A stretch of 64,000 nucleotides of DNA from Durusdinium trenchii (taxonomy: Eukaryota > Sar > Dinophyceae > Suessiales > Symbiodiniaceae), in contig CAXAMN010021751.1 in assembly GCA_963970005.1 (NCBI GenBank), positions 314,520-378,519 of the forward strand, in the 5' to 3' direction. The notes beneath the pieces were generated by a model. The model was not told the DNA's origin and made no database searches. It saw only the letters and a program-made list of their open reading frames with translations. Numbering within the stretch: position 1 is the stretch's first letter; each line of letters begins with the position of its first letter. This document shows positions 52,521-63,920 of the stretch, in pieces. A program made the translations under genes and the position numbers.

Positions 52521-53052
52521 ACAACAAAAGGGCTTTGAGGTCACTTATCCACTTTCCGCAATTTTGAAGTTAATCTTCCACAACGGAAGTCCAGGACATG
52601 AAAGTGAAGAACTTTTCAATGACTTCCCCTTTATGACACGACTCCCTTCTTTGATGCAAACTGAAAACGGAAGAAACTTGAGTGTCCGGCAACTTGAGTG
52701 TTTGGTATCGAAGTAGTCACAAAGGCTAAGTTTACGTCCCTTGTCACCTGAAAGTCCCACAATGCCTACGGAATCTGCAGCATAGCTGGTGATACAACGA
52801 AGCAGTACACCGTAGACGTTCCAATCAAGCGGTGTCGCATGACACTGTAAGCCTTCACCATCGGAGAAAGGGCTTTGAGGTTTCTCGTTTTGACTTTTCA
52901 TGCCATTTCACCATTTGGAAGTCAAGCTTCCACAACGGAAGTCGAGGAAGTCAAAGTCAAGGACTTTTGGAATTGTTGGTTGATTTCAAGGAGAAGACGT
53001 GCTTCTTTCGAAGCCGTGTGGAACAACTGAACAACTTGTGCAAGAAAGAGCC

Positions 53053-53150
53053 ATGAGAGGGCCGGTATGGGCTACCGGTGGCTGTGACGCACCCGGGTGC
53101 AATCTCCGGGTGCATCACCAGCCGGACAGGTGGGCCACTTCCACACCCCT
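53053..53150 (+). repeat. tRNA-derived SINE-like unit, copy 2
   Basis: Related to 52436-52520 (GAGAGGGCCGGTATGG, GTGGCTGTGACGCACCCGGG), but both Pol III boxes carry substitutions. Confidence 0.5.
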
Positions 53151-53491
53151 GCAGGTCAGGGGATGAGCTAGGGTGTGGACTCTGGACCATAAAAACCACA
53201 ACAAGAAAGAGCAACGATATGCTAAGTTGTCGTGTGATCAAGCAGCTGGGAAAGTTTCTTGCTGGAGCCTGGTTCACTAGGAGACCAGAGTGATGCCCGG
53301 TGGCACCCCGTTGGTAGATACAGCTAGGCTAGCCGCAGCCATTTCCTCGCATGCACTGTTGACCAAATGTCAAGCTGAACTTTAGCGAGCAGCAAGCTCC
53401 GGCGTCAAGCCATTCTGCACAAAACATTCCCAGGGATCCAAGTACCTTCTCAGAAGGTGATTGGAGGCACTGTTATGTAGGTATGGAGGGT

Positions 53492-53518
53492 CCAAGTACC
53501 TTCTGAGGAGGTACTTGG
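53492..53518. repeat. Perfect 10-bp stem hairpin
   Basis: CCAAGTACCT (53492-53501) pairs with AGGTACTTGG (53509-53518) around a 7-base loop. It lies within an R2-related repeat. No downstream T-run, so it is not a terminator. Confidence 0.8.
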
Positions 53519-56500
53519 ATCCCTAGGCATTAGCCGATGTGAGCAGTCCACAGTTGCATTGAGCTGATGAAGAGCCAGGTTTATTTGAGCGTCAGCGATT
53601 GTGAAGTTGCGCATTGGGAAGGGACGGCAATGGGTCAATTAGTGTTGTCATACCCAGAATCTTTCTGATGCATTTGCTACATGGCGTTTGTCCGGTCCAA
53701 GCGCTTGCCTTGACATTTCACATCGACTTGGCACATGGTTGAAACCAGCATCTTCGCATGAGCAGATCTGTGGTTGGAAGCTGAAGAGGCCCCGTGAACA
53801 TCAGTTGAACCACTTCATGTGGGCATATTTTTGCAAAGTCCATGAACGATTGAATCTTCGAAGAATCTCAAATACATGTTCAACCTGCTTTTTGTAGCGC
53901 TGTTTTACGAATCAGGCGGTATTGGGGCAAACGAACAGATTTGGCTCAAACGAGCAAGAACACTCTAAACGCGCATTCTTTCCAAGCCGCAGTTCGAGCG
54001 CACAAAGTTGCAAACCAGCGCACAGAAGCGCACACGAGCACACGCCCACTGGAAAAAGCACGCTGTACTTGCTCAGCTTAGATTGACCGCGGTTGCTTTC
54101 CAACAACGGACATAGGTTAGGACAGTTCCCCAAATTTGAGCATTTGTTTTGCTGGGAAGACCCGGCAAGAGCTTCGAGACGTTGGGAGACGCACCCGCAA
54201 GTCCCCACCCCCTTCGTTTTTGGTCCCACTCGCCGCCAACTCGGCGTCGGGCGAGTTGGAACGCCACTTTCAGCTTGACTGTCCGCCGGAGAAACTGCTG
54301 CACCTGCGATGTGAGCATCTTACGAAGTGGGGGGACTGGAATTGGAGCAAAGTGTCGCTGTGACCTTTGAGCCAAGCAGTTTTGGTTGGACATTCGATCA
54401 CCTGTGAAGGGGTGGTCCTGGGCGGGCCCAGCGCTAGCCTCAGCAGAAGTGGGGAGGTGAGCGAGACGGCGGCACTGTGACGGTTCCTGAAGCAGGGCAG
54501 AGAAGGAACACAATCAACCTGGATTTGTGTGGGGCGTATTTGAACATCCAGACCTTTTGGTGTGGTGGATGGACAGGAATAGTTGCATTTGTTTGGTCAA
54601 AGCATTCATGGGCAGTTCCCACATTGATGAGACAGGAAGCCAGCTTAGCTCGGCTGGAGGCTGGCCAGCCCAGGTCCAGCGCTGCACCGTTCTGCTTCCA
54701 ATGACAACATCCCATTTGCTTTGCAATCCCGTACCCAATTAAGTGGGCTGGTTGGCATCGTGATGTCTTCTAGCTGTTGATGTTCCGGAGTGGCAGCCGT
54801 AGGTTGAATTCGACAAGGAGTCGAGGAGTGCAAAAGGTCCCGGGTTTGCCAAGTTTGCCAAGTTGCTATTTTTCTCTCCAAGCCAGTTCAACCACCTTTT
54901 TTCTGCCCCAGTTGGCCCTGCGAAGACCGGTTTCAGAGCTCCGATTGCTTCAGCCATCGACTGACGCATAGCTGGCGGGCGCCCGTGACGGCACGGCTTC
55001 GTGACTGTCGCTGGAGCCATTTTGACCGATGCATTGGACTTCTTTGCAACGCATGACGGCATGGATTCTTAAAAGACGATGATGGTTTGGAAGCACGTCG
55101 TTTCCGCCATACGGAGGCACCCGAACGGTTCCGCTTTCGCACTTTCGGAAAGGCAGGTGGCCAATCATAGAGTCATAGACGTTTCGACCGAGCACAGGTG
55201 CCCAAAGCGAGCATCTCCCGCTTTCATTACACAGTTTTTCTTAAGCCAGCAAACTCGTCCAAGCAGAAATGCTTGCAGCAATTGAAGAAGATAGGCTGCA
55301 TAAGTGTTTCTCCAAGACCTTTTTGGCATCGGCTCACACCGTTGCCGGATTCTGCGCTTTCCTGAGCGCCAACGTGAGGGGCCCAGGGGGGGCTGGCACC
55401 AAGGCCTCGGCCCACAGATTCACCTGACGACGATTCGCAAAGCCGTGACCTTGATTCACCTGGAGGCCAAGAGATGCAGATGTGCCAAGAGGGGCAGAGA
55501 TAGAGATCCACAGGACTGAGTGTGACCGAGTCCTCCGATGATCCGAGGCGAAGAAGCCGAAGACGTCCGGCGGCGACGAGAAACACAGCGACGCTCCGGG
55601 CGCGGGTGCACCGTCGGGTGCGAAGTGAAACGGGTGGGCGCTTCTCGTGCTGACCGGTTCTGCCGGAGTTTGGGAAGATGGTTTGCCAGCGGTTTGGCCG
55701 GCTCACCAGCGGCTAAAGATGTGAGGCTATCAAAGTAATGAGGTTGCTTTGAAAGGAGAATGGAGAATGTAGAAAGCAGAAGTGAACCACGTAGCACTTG
55801 CTAAATTCTTGGGCAGACTCAGGCAGACAAGCTCACAAAGTTCCACGTTTTGGCATGCATCGTCATGGCCTTTGGTGCTTGGCCCAAACCTGTTGGAGAA
55901 GCTCAGCTTGTGAATACCTGCGCTTCTGTGTGTGCCGTTGCGTTGGCCTGCTGTACGCAAAGTCGGTCCCAGGATTTGCCAGAGAAGACCGAGGAAATTT
56001 ATGTGCACAGAAATCGGAAGACCTTAAGCAACCTGTAGGAGATAACCTGCGTGGCCGTGCTGAGGCCTTTCGCAACTGCTTCGTAGCAAACTTGGCCCAG
56101 AATTCCTTGGCCACTTTCCTCGGTGTCACAACCAGTTCAGTTTCAAACAGACAGCGGGCTTGGAGTGGAAGAGGAAACTTGTTTCATCGAGCTGCTTGAG
56201 ATACCCAGCTCGTGATAGCTCCACTGATCTTGTTCTAGTGTGCCAGCCGACGATGGCTCAAAACGATAGGTCTTTGGGAGCTTAGTCCCAGCTTTGCGAT
56301 GCATGATGTGTTCGTTTGTGAAAGGATGAAGGATGTACCAGCTGTGGTGCAAGACAAGAGTTTCTGGAACAGGTTGTGACTTGTGGTCAGTGTTGGCCTT
56401 GAAGATTCTGTGCACCCATCATTGCGATTTTTCCGAAGCAGCGCCAAGGTAGCCATGTAGCCTATGACCCCCGAGAATTCCAGCCACACCCAAGGGGCAA

Positions 56501-56709
56501 CACCACTTGTCAAACAAACGTGCATCAATATATAATATATATATATACCAAACAAAATAACAATTTAATATATAACATTAATATATAGCAATATATATAG
56601 ATACAGTATGATACAGTAGATACCCTCCCCACTTGGTCGCAGTCGCGGCCAGCTCCACTTTGGATGCTCCTCGCCTCCCCCCCCCGCTGGTGCACCGGGC
56701 GACGATCAC
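53519..56709. other. Mostly non-coding
   Basis: Frames near 54130-54360 (SGELERHFQLDCPPEKLLHL) and 54480-54700 look mildly protein-like but have no family or splice context. An R1 repeat copy lies at 55804-56240 and AT-rich simple sequence at 56525-56605. Confidence 0.45.
55804..56240 (+). repeat. Dispersed repeat R1, copy
   Basis: Starts with CAGACTCAGGCAGACAAGCTCA, shared in diverged form with the 42.3-kb copy and, inverted, with 4049-4217; it ends with GAAACTTGTTTCATCGAGC and CTTGTTCTAGTGTGCCA, as in the 42.6-kb copy. Confidence 0.65.
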
Positions 56710-59700
56710 CGCCGCGCCCGCCACGCGCCCGAGCCCGAAGTGCTCGACGCCACTGTCCTCGGTACTGGGCACATCGCCTGCCTTCGTCTCGGGAGGAGGT
56801 CTCCAGAAGTAGGTGAAGGCGCCTGAGCTGAGCAGCATAGCTGAGCAGGGACAGGCAGTTCAGTGAAGTGGTGGGTGCAGAATCCCCCGCCCTGCAGCCC
56901 TCTAAGACTCCAAAAGGTGGAGCGAAACTTCAACATACATTCAGGAAGGGTGGTGATGTGCATCAGGTCGAAACATTGGCATGATCTATTATGTTATGTG
57001 TTCAAATCTTGTTCGCGGTACCAAATGATCTTTCTCCACATTGGAACAACTGGTGCTTTGCACAATCCTGAATCCTGCATGAGGTGGCCAAGCCAAGAGC
57101 CGGCCTCCTAGGATGATGAGAAAAGGGAAGATCCACATCCAATCGCGCCCATTGCGCTCCATGAGCTCCGCCGAGTAGTACAGCAGCACCTCTGCCACGA
57201 GGGAAGGCTATCGTTGTTTCATGTTGTTTCCACGCGGTGGGGATCTACATCGGGCGTGCTTCATGGGTGAAGACAAAGTCAACCAAAATGGCCGCCACGG
57301 GTGGCACCTTAAACTTGATACATCACATGTTCCTTTGGTCTTTTGATCACGTCTTTAAGACCCAAGACGTGGCGGGTTCCACTTCGCTGGACTGTCCCAG
57401 TGCGCCCAGGAGCGACGCAGCAAAATCCTGCGAGGGCTTTGGCGTCCGCTGGGCCGCAGGCCTTGGCCCAAAGCCTGGGAGATCAGTCTAGCCAGTCCAG
57501 CCAGCGCTGGACTTGGGATCTCAACACCTGGTTAAAACAGGTGTAAAACGTAGAGATGTACACCACTGCATATACAAGTTGCATGTCTTTGATATTAAAC
57601 ACATTAATGAGAGATGGGTCTTTTCGCCAAACTTCCCACGATCCCACACTTCCCACTCGCTTGACATCTCTGCCCGCATCCAGTTCCTTCCGGTTCGAGA
57701 GCCTTCGGTACCGTGACCCAGATATGGACTATATTGATCAGAACCCCCCCCCCCAGGAACTCCCGTCCCGTCCCCCCGATCACAAATCTGACAGCGGCAT
57801 GATAGATTCAGATCCTACGAAAAACGATAACCCCATATCCAAATGGGTTATCCTACACCCATCTCCAAATGGGTCATAACCCCATATCCCAACACCATCT
57901 TCAGAAAGTCCGAAGAAACCCGACACCATCTTTGTTACGTGCCGACTTCATCATCGAGACCTTCAGGTCGCCTTCAAACGACCGAGCTGTTTTCGACCTT
58001 CAAACGACCGAGCAGCCTCATGCGAACGGGTGCAAATAGATTAGAAAAAAAACATGTCTAAACTTACAAACACTCCATGTATGGCATATAACGGCATATA
58101 TATATATATATACCTAGATGTTCCTCAGGCAGTTATTTCTGCCTGAATGGTTTCAGGCGGTTTTTTCTGCCCGAACCTCAGATTTCCGCCTGAGGCAGAA
58201 ATTTCTGCCCGAAGGCAGTTGCAGAAATTCAGAATTTGTAAAGCACATCAGTGCCAAAAAAAGTCATGAATCATGATTACAACATATTACAAAACAGGGT
58301 GTTCGGGTAAATCCGCCCGAATGCCGGGAAGTTCCGGGAAGTTCCGCCTTTTTGAAACCCCAGAAAGTCTCTATTGTTTTACATGTAGACCTGTTTGAGC
58401 TTTGCAGTTTGCAAATTACGGCTCCTCGTTGAAACCACCTGATTTGGAAGATCCGCCCGAGGGCGTTTTTTCCTGCCTTTTTCGTAGAAAGGCAGATTTC
58501 AAGCAAAAGGCAGGTATTAAAGCCCGTTAGAGGATCTAGGTATACCATGGTATACCCAGACGCGACCCATGGGACTGCCATAGGACTGCCGCATCAGGCC
58601 AGGGGTGGTTGACTGGGGGATCAATGGGGCGGCATATATGGCAGTCCCATGGAGTGCCTGGGTTAGAAAAACCATGGTCCAAAAATACCAACACTCCATG
58701 TATATGGCATATATATTATATATACACCTACATTATCCTACATTGGGGGTGGTGCCAGGGGGGTCAAAGTAGGTACATATATGGCAGTCCCATATGGAGT
58801 GTCTGGGACAACTCCAGGATTCAAGAAATCCAAAACCATCCAAGTCCAGTCCCCGTCCCCATGCCCCAAAACTCTTTCCTCGGCTCCAGGTCACCCAATC
58901 GCCGCCGAGGCCACCAAGGCCACTCCCGCCGCACTGAGCCCACCGACCAGACCCGCCAACCACGTGTGCTCGGCGATGACCTGGAGAAGGCGCAAGCGCG
59001 GGAAGCCGCTGGCGGGAAGCCGCTGCACGAGGCGAGAAACCGAAAAAAAAAAAAACACTGAGTCGTCTTTGGTGAGGAATGAAGAGAAAGAAGTGAGGAC
59101 CAAGAAACGGTCTTAGAAGAATGGCCAAGCCTGAACCTTCGGTGCGCATTGCGCATGAGAAAAAAACGAAAAAACCCACTCAGAGTCGGAATCTACCATC
59201 CAACTCGACAGGTCCGGTTCAACTGGTTTTTTGGGCCCAAGCACTTAGCCTCTTTAGGAGACCTGTTGGGGTCGGGTGCTGGTAGAATCCAAGCCCCAGC
59301 TAACCCGGACCTAGGACCAGCCCTTCCGTCATCGCACCCGGCCTGGGGAGTCGCCCAGTTGTGCGCCGTCATGCCCAGGATGGTCATCATGATGGCCCCA
59401 GGATATTGGAATAAAATCCCACTGAGCAGTCCACCCAGGATGCCCTGCTTCGTGGTGCCCAAGGCAAAGGACATCTGAGTGGAGCTGGGACCCGGCATGC
59501 ATTGACAGACTGCAAAGAGCTCAGTGAAGACGTCTGCACTCATCCAGCCCAGCCTGATTGATTTTCCACGTTCGCTTCGAGAAAACCATTCGCCAATGAG
59601 TCAGGAACCAAGGCTTTTGATCCACTGAGGGTCTTCTGGGAGAGTTCGTTGGAATGCCTTACGTGCTTTTCGGGCATCTTTTGGAGCAAGGTCCCCCCAT

Positions 59701-60076
59701 GCTTAGAAAGAATGCTCCACCAACTCCCTGCAGCCATTAACTCCCTGACAGTCAGTGGTCCCGCCAAAAGCCCAGGAATCTTCTTGCCCTGAGCCACCCA
59801 AAACGTGCTCCAATAATTTTCAGTACCAGCTCCACATGCCAGTGGTGATCTTATGACCTCTTTCATCCTCTTTCATGCATCTCCTTCAAACTCCCCATCC
59901 TCCCCATCTCCCTCCCTCCTCTCTACGAAGGTCTTCTGGAAGAGGCCCACATGCGCCGCAGGCCCCCCGAAGGCGGTCCAGCCCATCAGCACAAAGTGCT
60001 TCGCGATGTCGCAGAAACCCACCGACCTGGACGTCGCCGGAGCTTCGACATCGACGGGCGCTTCAGCTTCCCCCAT
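56710..60076 (-). CDS. CHR (chromate-type) transporter, N-terminal half (six exons)
   Basis: Minus-strand exons, all joining in phase: 60076-59919, 59553-59343, 58980-58895, 57474-57428, 57191-57105 and 56822-56710, 234 codons together. The chosen start gives MGEAEAPVDVEAPATSRSVG. CHR first-domain motifs appear in order: LMGWTAFGGPAAHVGLFQKTF, LGWMSADVFTELFAVCQCMPGPSS, GGLLSGILFQYPGAIMM, GLVGGLSAAGVALVASAAIG and MWIFPFLIILGG. Donors are GA, GC, GT, GA and GC in turn; acceptors are AG. The last exon ends phase 0 at GRVAGAA before GTGATC. The second CHR domain does not follow here; a phase-matching second half lies at 5326 onward on the plus strand. The gene starts about 570 bp downstream of the end of the DUF285 gene, on the same strand. 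Role: anion (chromate/sulfate-type) transport, by family. Confidence 0.8.
58120..58810. repeat. MITE-like palindromes inside a CHR intron
   Basis: Within the 1.4-kb GT-AG intron 57475-58894. At 58120-58230 the motif TTTCTGCC(T/C)GAA and its complement recur several times. At about 58546-58675 CCATGGTATACCCAG...GGGACTGCC is mirrored by GGCAGTCCC...CCATGG. At about 58686-58806 ACTCCATGTATATGGCATATA faces TATATGGCAGTCCCATATGGAGT. All are hairpin-forming and non-coding. Confidence 0.6.
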
Positions 60077-60648
60077 GGGGACGACCTGGGCGAGTCTGAG
60101 CCACAAAGGACTGAGGAACATGAAACAAAAGAACTGCACTGCACAAAGCAACCTACAGAGGTTCAGTGACCTGAACTAGGACCCGTAACCAGGGTACCGA
60201 ACTAGGATAGTCGAACGGGTTCTGATCCACCTCTGCCCGTTCAGGTCCAATCAAGCCCTGCACCGGAAGGTCCGGTTCAGGGTCTGCATCGGTTGTCCAG
60301 AGCCTCAGGCAGAACACCATGAGGGACCTGTCCAAAAACCAGCTGGAGGAGTCTAAGCTTGCAACAGGGCGGTGGCTGACTCGTTTGTTCCAACACGTGG
60401 CTTCAACTGCTGCTGAAGGACTGTCGCTTTTGCAGTCAAAGGTCGAAAAATTACGTGAATTTGCGGCTCAAGTGCATCTAGGACAAGCAGAATATGGTAA
60501 AATAATGCAGAATAGGACTCCAAAACAACATAAACCTGCCCATTCAGGCTGATGTATATACTGATTCATCGCATGGATGCTCTAAACCTCATAAATAAGA
60601 TTCTGCCTGCCCTGGGCGCTCCTATGGCGCCCCCATTAAAATCCTGAA

Positions 60649-63600
60649 TTAAATGGGTATGATCTGCCGGCCCACCTCGTGGCCGCCACCCGCTAACGCT
60701 GGAGCCGACCCCGCCACCGGCTCGGCGGGCTCGGGCTCGGGCTCGGCGCGTTTCGGCCGCGCCTGGCGCTTCAGCAGCTCCTGGAACTGCAGCCGGACGA
60801 CTCCGCTGATCCACTGCACCAGGGCCTGGCGCACGTGCTCGTTCACCTCTTCAAAGCCGACGGTCTCCTGCAGACTTGAACAGCTTGACCCTGTGCCCGG
60901 AAGTCATTTACCTATATAATCCTATATATTATATACAAGATCCGAAAACAACAAACTCTGTCAGAGCTGAACACATACAGTACCTGAGGCAGGTTAGCAG
61001 CACCAGCAGCATCGGTCTCTATATCTTTTAGGCAAAAGGACATCGAAGTCACAAGTTGACAACTCCCGTAGCCAACTGAATCCTACTCAAATAATATGCC
61101 TTGAGTCTCTAATGACCCTTGTAAAATTGCCATTCAAAGAAAAAGAAGTGTTTGAAAGAAAGCACTTGTTTTTTGGATTTTTTGGTGCATATGTCACGAA
61201 GTGTTCCTTTTTGTTTGTGCCCTGTCAGATCCTCCTTAGACCGTTTCCTGAGACTTTTTTTCGGCGTCCAAAAGGCGTCTGTTTGCGTCCAAAAGGTGTC
61301 TTTAAGTGTCCGCACGGACGCGTCCGGATGAAGATTCACTCACTCTGTATCACTCTGTACCTATTTTTTTTGAGTCCTCATCTCTGAAAACGCGTTTTTC
61401 GAGCAAAAACACTAAAATATTGGACCCAAAACAAAAACAAAAGGTATTCGAGACTCAAGGTAGTCATACTAATTACTCAGATCCTGGATCAACGATATCA
61501 AAACCATTCAAAGCCCTTCACGGATCCACAAAATCTCCAAATCCCTACAGTATCCTACAGTCCATCCTGGATGACCTTCTTCACTTTGAACTCATCTCTT
61601 GGATCGAAGGCTTCCGCATTCGCCGAGTCGACCTGGCAGAGCGACGCCGTGACCTCGTTGATGCCCGGCTCGCCTCGGTTGATCTCGGCGGTCAAGGACC
61701 ATTGCGCCTCTGCAGGCATGACGAAGGTCACGGGCACCTCCAGCGAGCAGGCCACGTACTGCTCGTAGACGGTCCAGACTCTTTGCAAGTAGATCGGCTC
61801 GTGCCAGGCATCGAGAATGGCCACCACTTGTCCAATCCGCCGCAGGTTGGATTCGAAGACGTGGTCCAAGTCATCACTTCCCGAGCGAACTGACTGGTCT
61901 TTCATGATCCGGAACTGGTTGTTCACAAAGAAGCACATGAAGAAAAAGACCCTTTCGGCCTCAATCCTTGTGGAGCTGCTCCAAATCGCCAAAGCACTTT
62001 GGATCTGCTTCAAAGTGTACCTCCAGGTCCAGGACATGAAATGCGTCTGAGGCTTTCGATCGGCTTTGGGCAGTAAGTCTACTAAGGCACAGCCTGGTTC
62101 CCCATCACGTGGGCAGGGGACCTGCTCTCCCAAGGGATCAGCACCGAACCAAAATGCCACCTTCAGCTCATGAAAGTCGGGATTTGGCTTCTGTGCCCTC
62201 TGCTCTGCCAAGTCAGTGAAATCCGAAAGCAAGTATCGCATGCTGACTCCTGCAATCCTACTGTGCTGGGCTCGGATCTCGCCAGCCTTCTGAACTACCT
62301 CCCCACGCGTCCAGCCAAGCTCTTGCAGTTGTGCTGCATAGGTCTCCACCGTGGTCGTCTCCTCCGCTTGCCACAGGTCGGAATCTAGCATTTGCACCAG
62401 CTTCTGCGCTTGCTGTACTCGTGCAAGGGTCCTCTTTCGCCCAGCTTTCAGGACTGCCCTGGACACAAAGAACATGACGCCTGCGCAAACCAACAAGAAG
62501 AGCAAAATGACCACCAAGGGCCACGGGGCACACTTGTCGCCAAAAAGCATTCTGGGGAATTCACATGGTTTGCATGCATCCATGTCTGCCGTCGCAAAGT
62601 GCCCTGGTGGGCAGTCCCTGCAATCACTTTGGGCTGCGTTGGGTTCCAAACCTTCGCCGCAGCGAACACATTTCGAGCCTCTCGCGATGAAACCGGGCTG
62701 ACAAGGCCTACATGAGCTCCAAGTCATTGGTTCCCACCCTGCGGGGCATGAGATGCAGTGGAGGTTGGCTGGCGCTGCACTCAGATCCTTCACTCGAGTG
62801 GCATCTCGGCAGCGGCAGCAGGACGCCGCTGTGACAGCTGGGCCCTCAACGCCCGTCAGGACGCCCTCAGCTGGGCAGGTGAAGAATTCGCAGCGAGGCT
62901 TCAGGAAGGCTCGGGCCGTGCCTGGCACAAAGGGCAGTCCGTGAACACAGAGTGGATTTGAAGATTCAGCTCCAACCCTGGTGATATTCAAAGCACAACA
63001 GGTAGTAGGTGAACACGGCAATCAGCATTTGGCACTCATAATTACAAAGCAAGTTCAGTGTTCTCAGATATCCCTTGAGCCCCCCGCCTTCCCCACGCTT
63101 CTCTGGCAGCCCTTTCCCGATGTACAGGGCGCATCGCCCCTTCTCCAAGACAAAGGCCGAGCAGTTCACAAACCCTTCACAGACTTCGGCGCAGCCACGG
63201 TACGTCGGAGCCACATCAACCAAATCCACCTTCTGCAGCTGCTGTGGTGTCCATTGGTTTTGGCCCCATTGACCTTGGCCAACCTCGATGAAGTTCGAGT
63301 TCACTGGGTGGCACTCTCCATCCACACAAGCTTGCTTGGAATCAGGGCATCGGCGAGCTTCACAACTGGAACAGGTGGAAAAGCCCCAGTAGCGTTTCAA
63401 CCTCCCTGGCAACCTTCTTGCTTGGGACAAGGATCGTAGATTGCACCGAGACATGTGGTTGGCTGTCAGCATGCCCTCCATCATGCTGGCATTCACCGAC
63501 GCAAAGTCCCAAGTGCCAAGAGGCTGATCAAAAGCAGTCGCACCGGAGAACATTTGACTCATATCCACCACAGCCGAGACATTCCAACACCCCAGCGGCT

Positions 63601-63920
63601 GGTCGAAACCTGTCGCATGAATGAACATGCAGCTCATGTTCTTCACAGAACTCGTGTCCCATCCATTCAGGGGCTGGTTGAACCTATCCGTCCGGGCGAA
63701 CATGATGCTCATGTCCGCCACGGCTGAAGTATGCCAGGTTCCCAGTGGGTGGTTGAAGTTATCAGCATCCTCAAACATGCCACGCATAGTCACAACCGAT
63801 GAAACGTTCCAGTCTTCCAGGGCATGGTTGAAGCTCCTGGCTAAGGAAAACATGCTCCGCATCGTGATCACCTGCGAGGTGTCCCAGGAGCCCACGGCCT
63901 CACAAAGGCTTTGAAGGAGT
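60649..63920 (-). CDS. Membrane protein with DUF285 repeats, PAN, Cys-rich and cytosolic domains (5' end missing)
   Basis: Three minus-strand exons in phase: 63920-63036, 62977-61567 and 60867-60649 (TAA). The first has about five 25-residue BspA/DUF285 repeats (GSWDTSQVITMRSMF, GWDTSSVKNMSCMF), then Cys-rich SCEARRCPDSKQAC and a PAN/apple-like segment (CAEVCEGFVNCSAFVLEKGRC). The second has GCC2/TNFR-like Cys pairs (CISCPAGWEPMTWSSCRPC), a membrane helix (PLVVILLFLLVCAGVMFFV) and a cytosolic part with HFMSWTWRYTL, FFVNNQFRIM and YLQRVWTVYEQYVAC. The last reads ETVGFEEVNEHVRQALVQWI. The introns are GT-AG (62978-63035, 58 bp) and GA-AG (60868-61566, flanked by CAGGA on both sides). An in-frame stop upstream of an AG at 63921-63922 indicates a further 5' exon, probably beyond the window. 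Likely a cell-surface adhesion or receptor-like protein; function unproven. Confidence 0.8.

Larger units (their letters stand above)
52120..53050 (+). repeat. Tandem duplication spanning an assembly gap
   Basis: About 52125-52440 and 52618-53050 are copies: GACTTCCCCTTT, TGATGCAAACTGAAAA, GTATCGAAGTAGTCA, CATCGGAGAAAGGGCTTTGA and CAAGGAGAAGACGTGCTTCT occur in both. In the second copy about 155 bp separate GTAGTCA from CACCATCGG; in the first that stretch is replaced by Ns. Confidence 0.9.

Noticed and set aside
53492..53518. Transcription terminator hairpin
   Set aside because: No T-run follows, the setting is a eukaryotic genome, and the block is part of a dispersed repeat.
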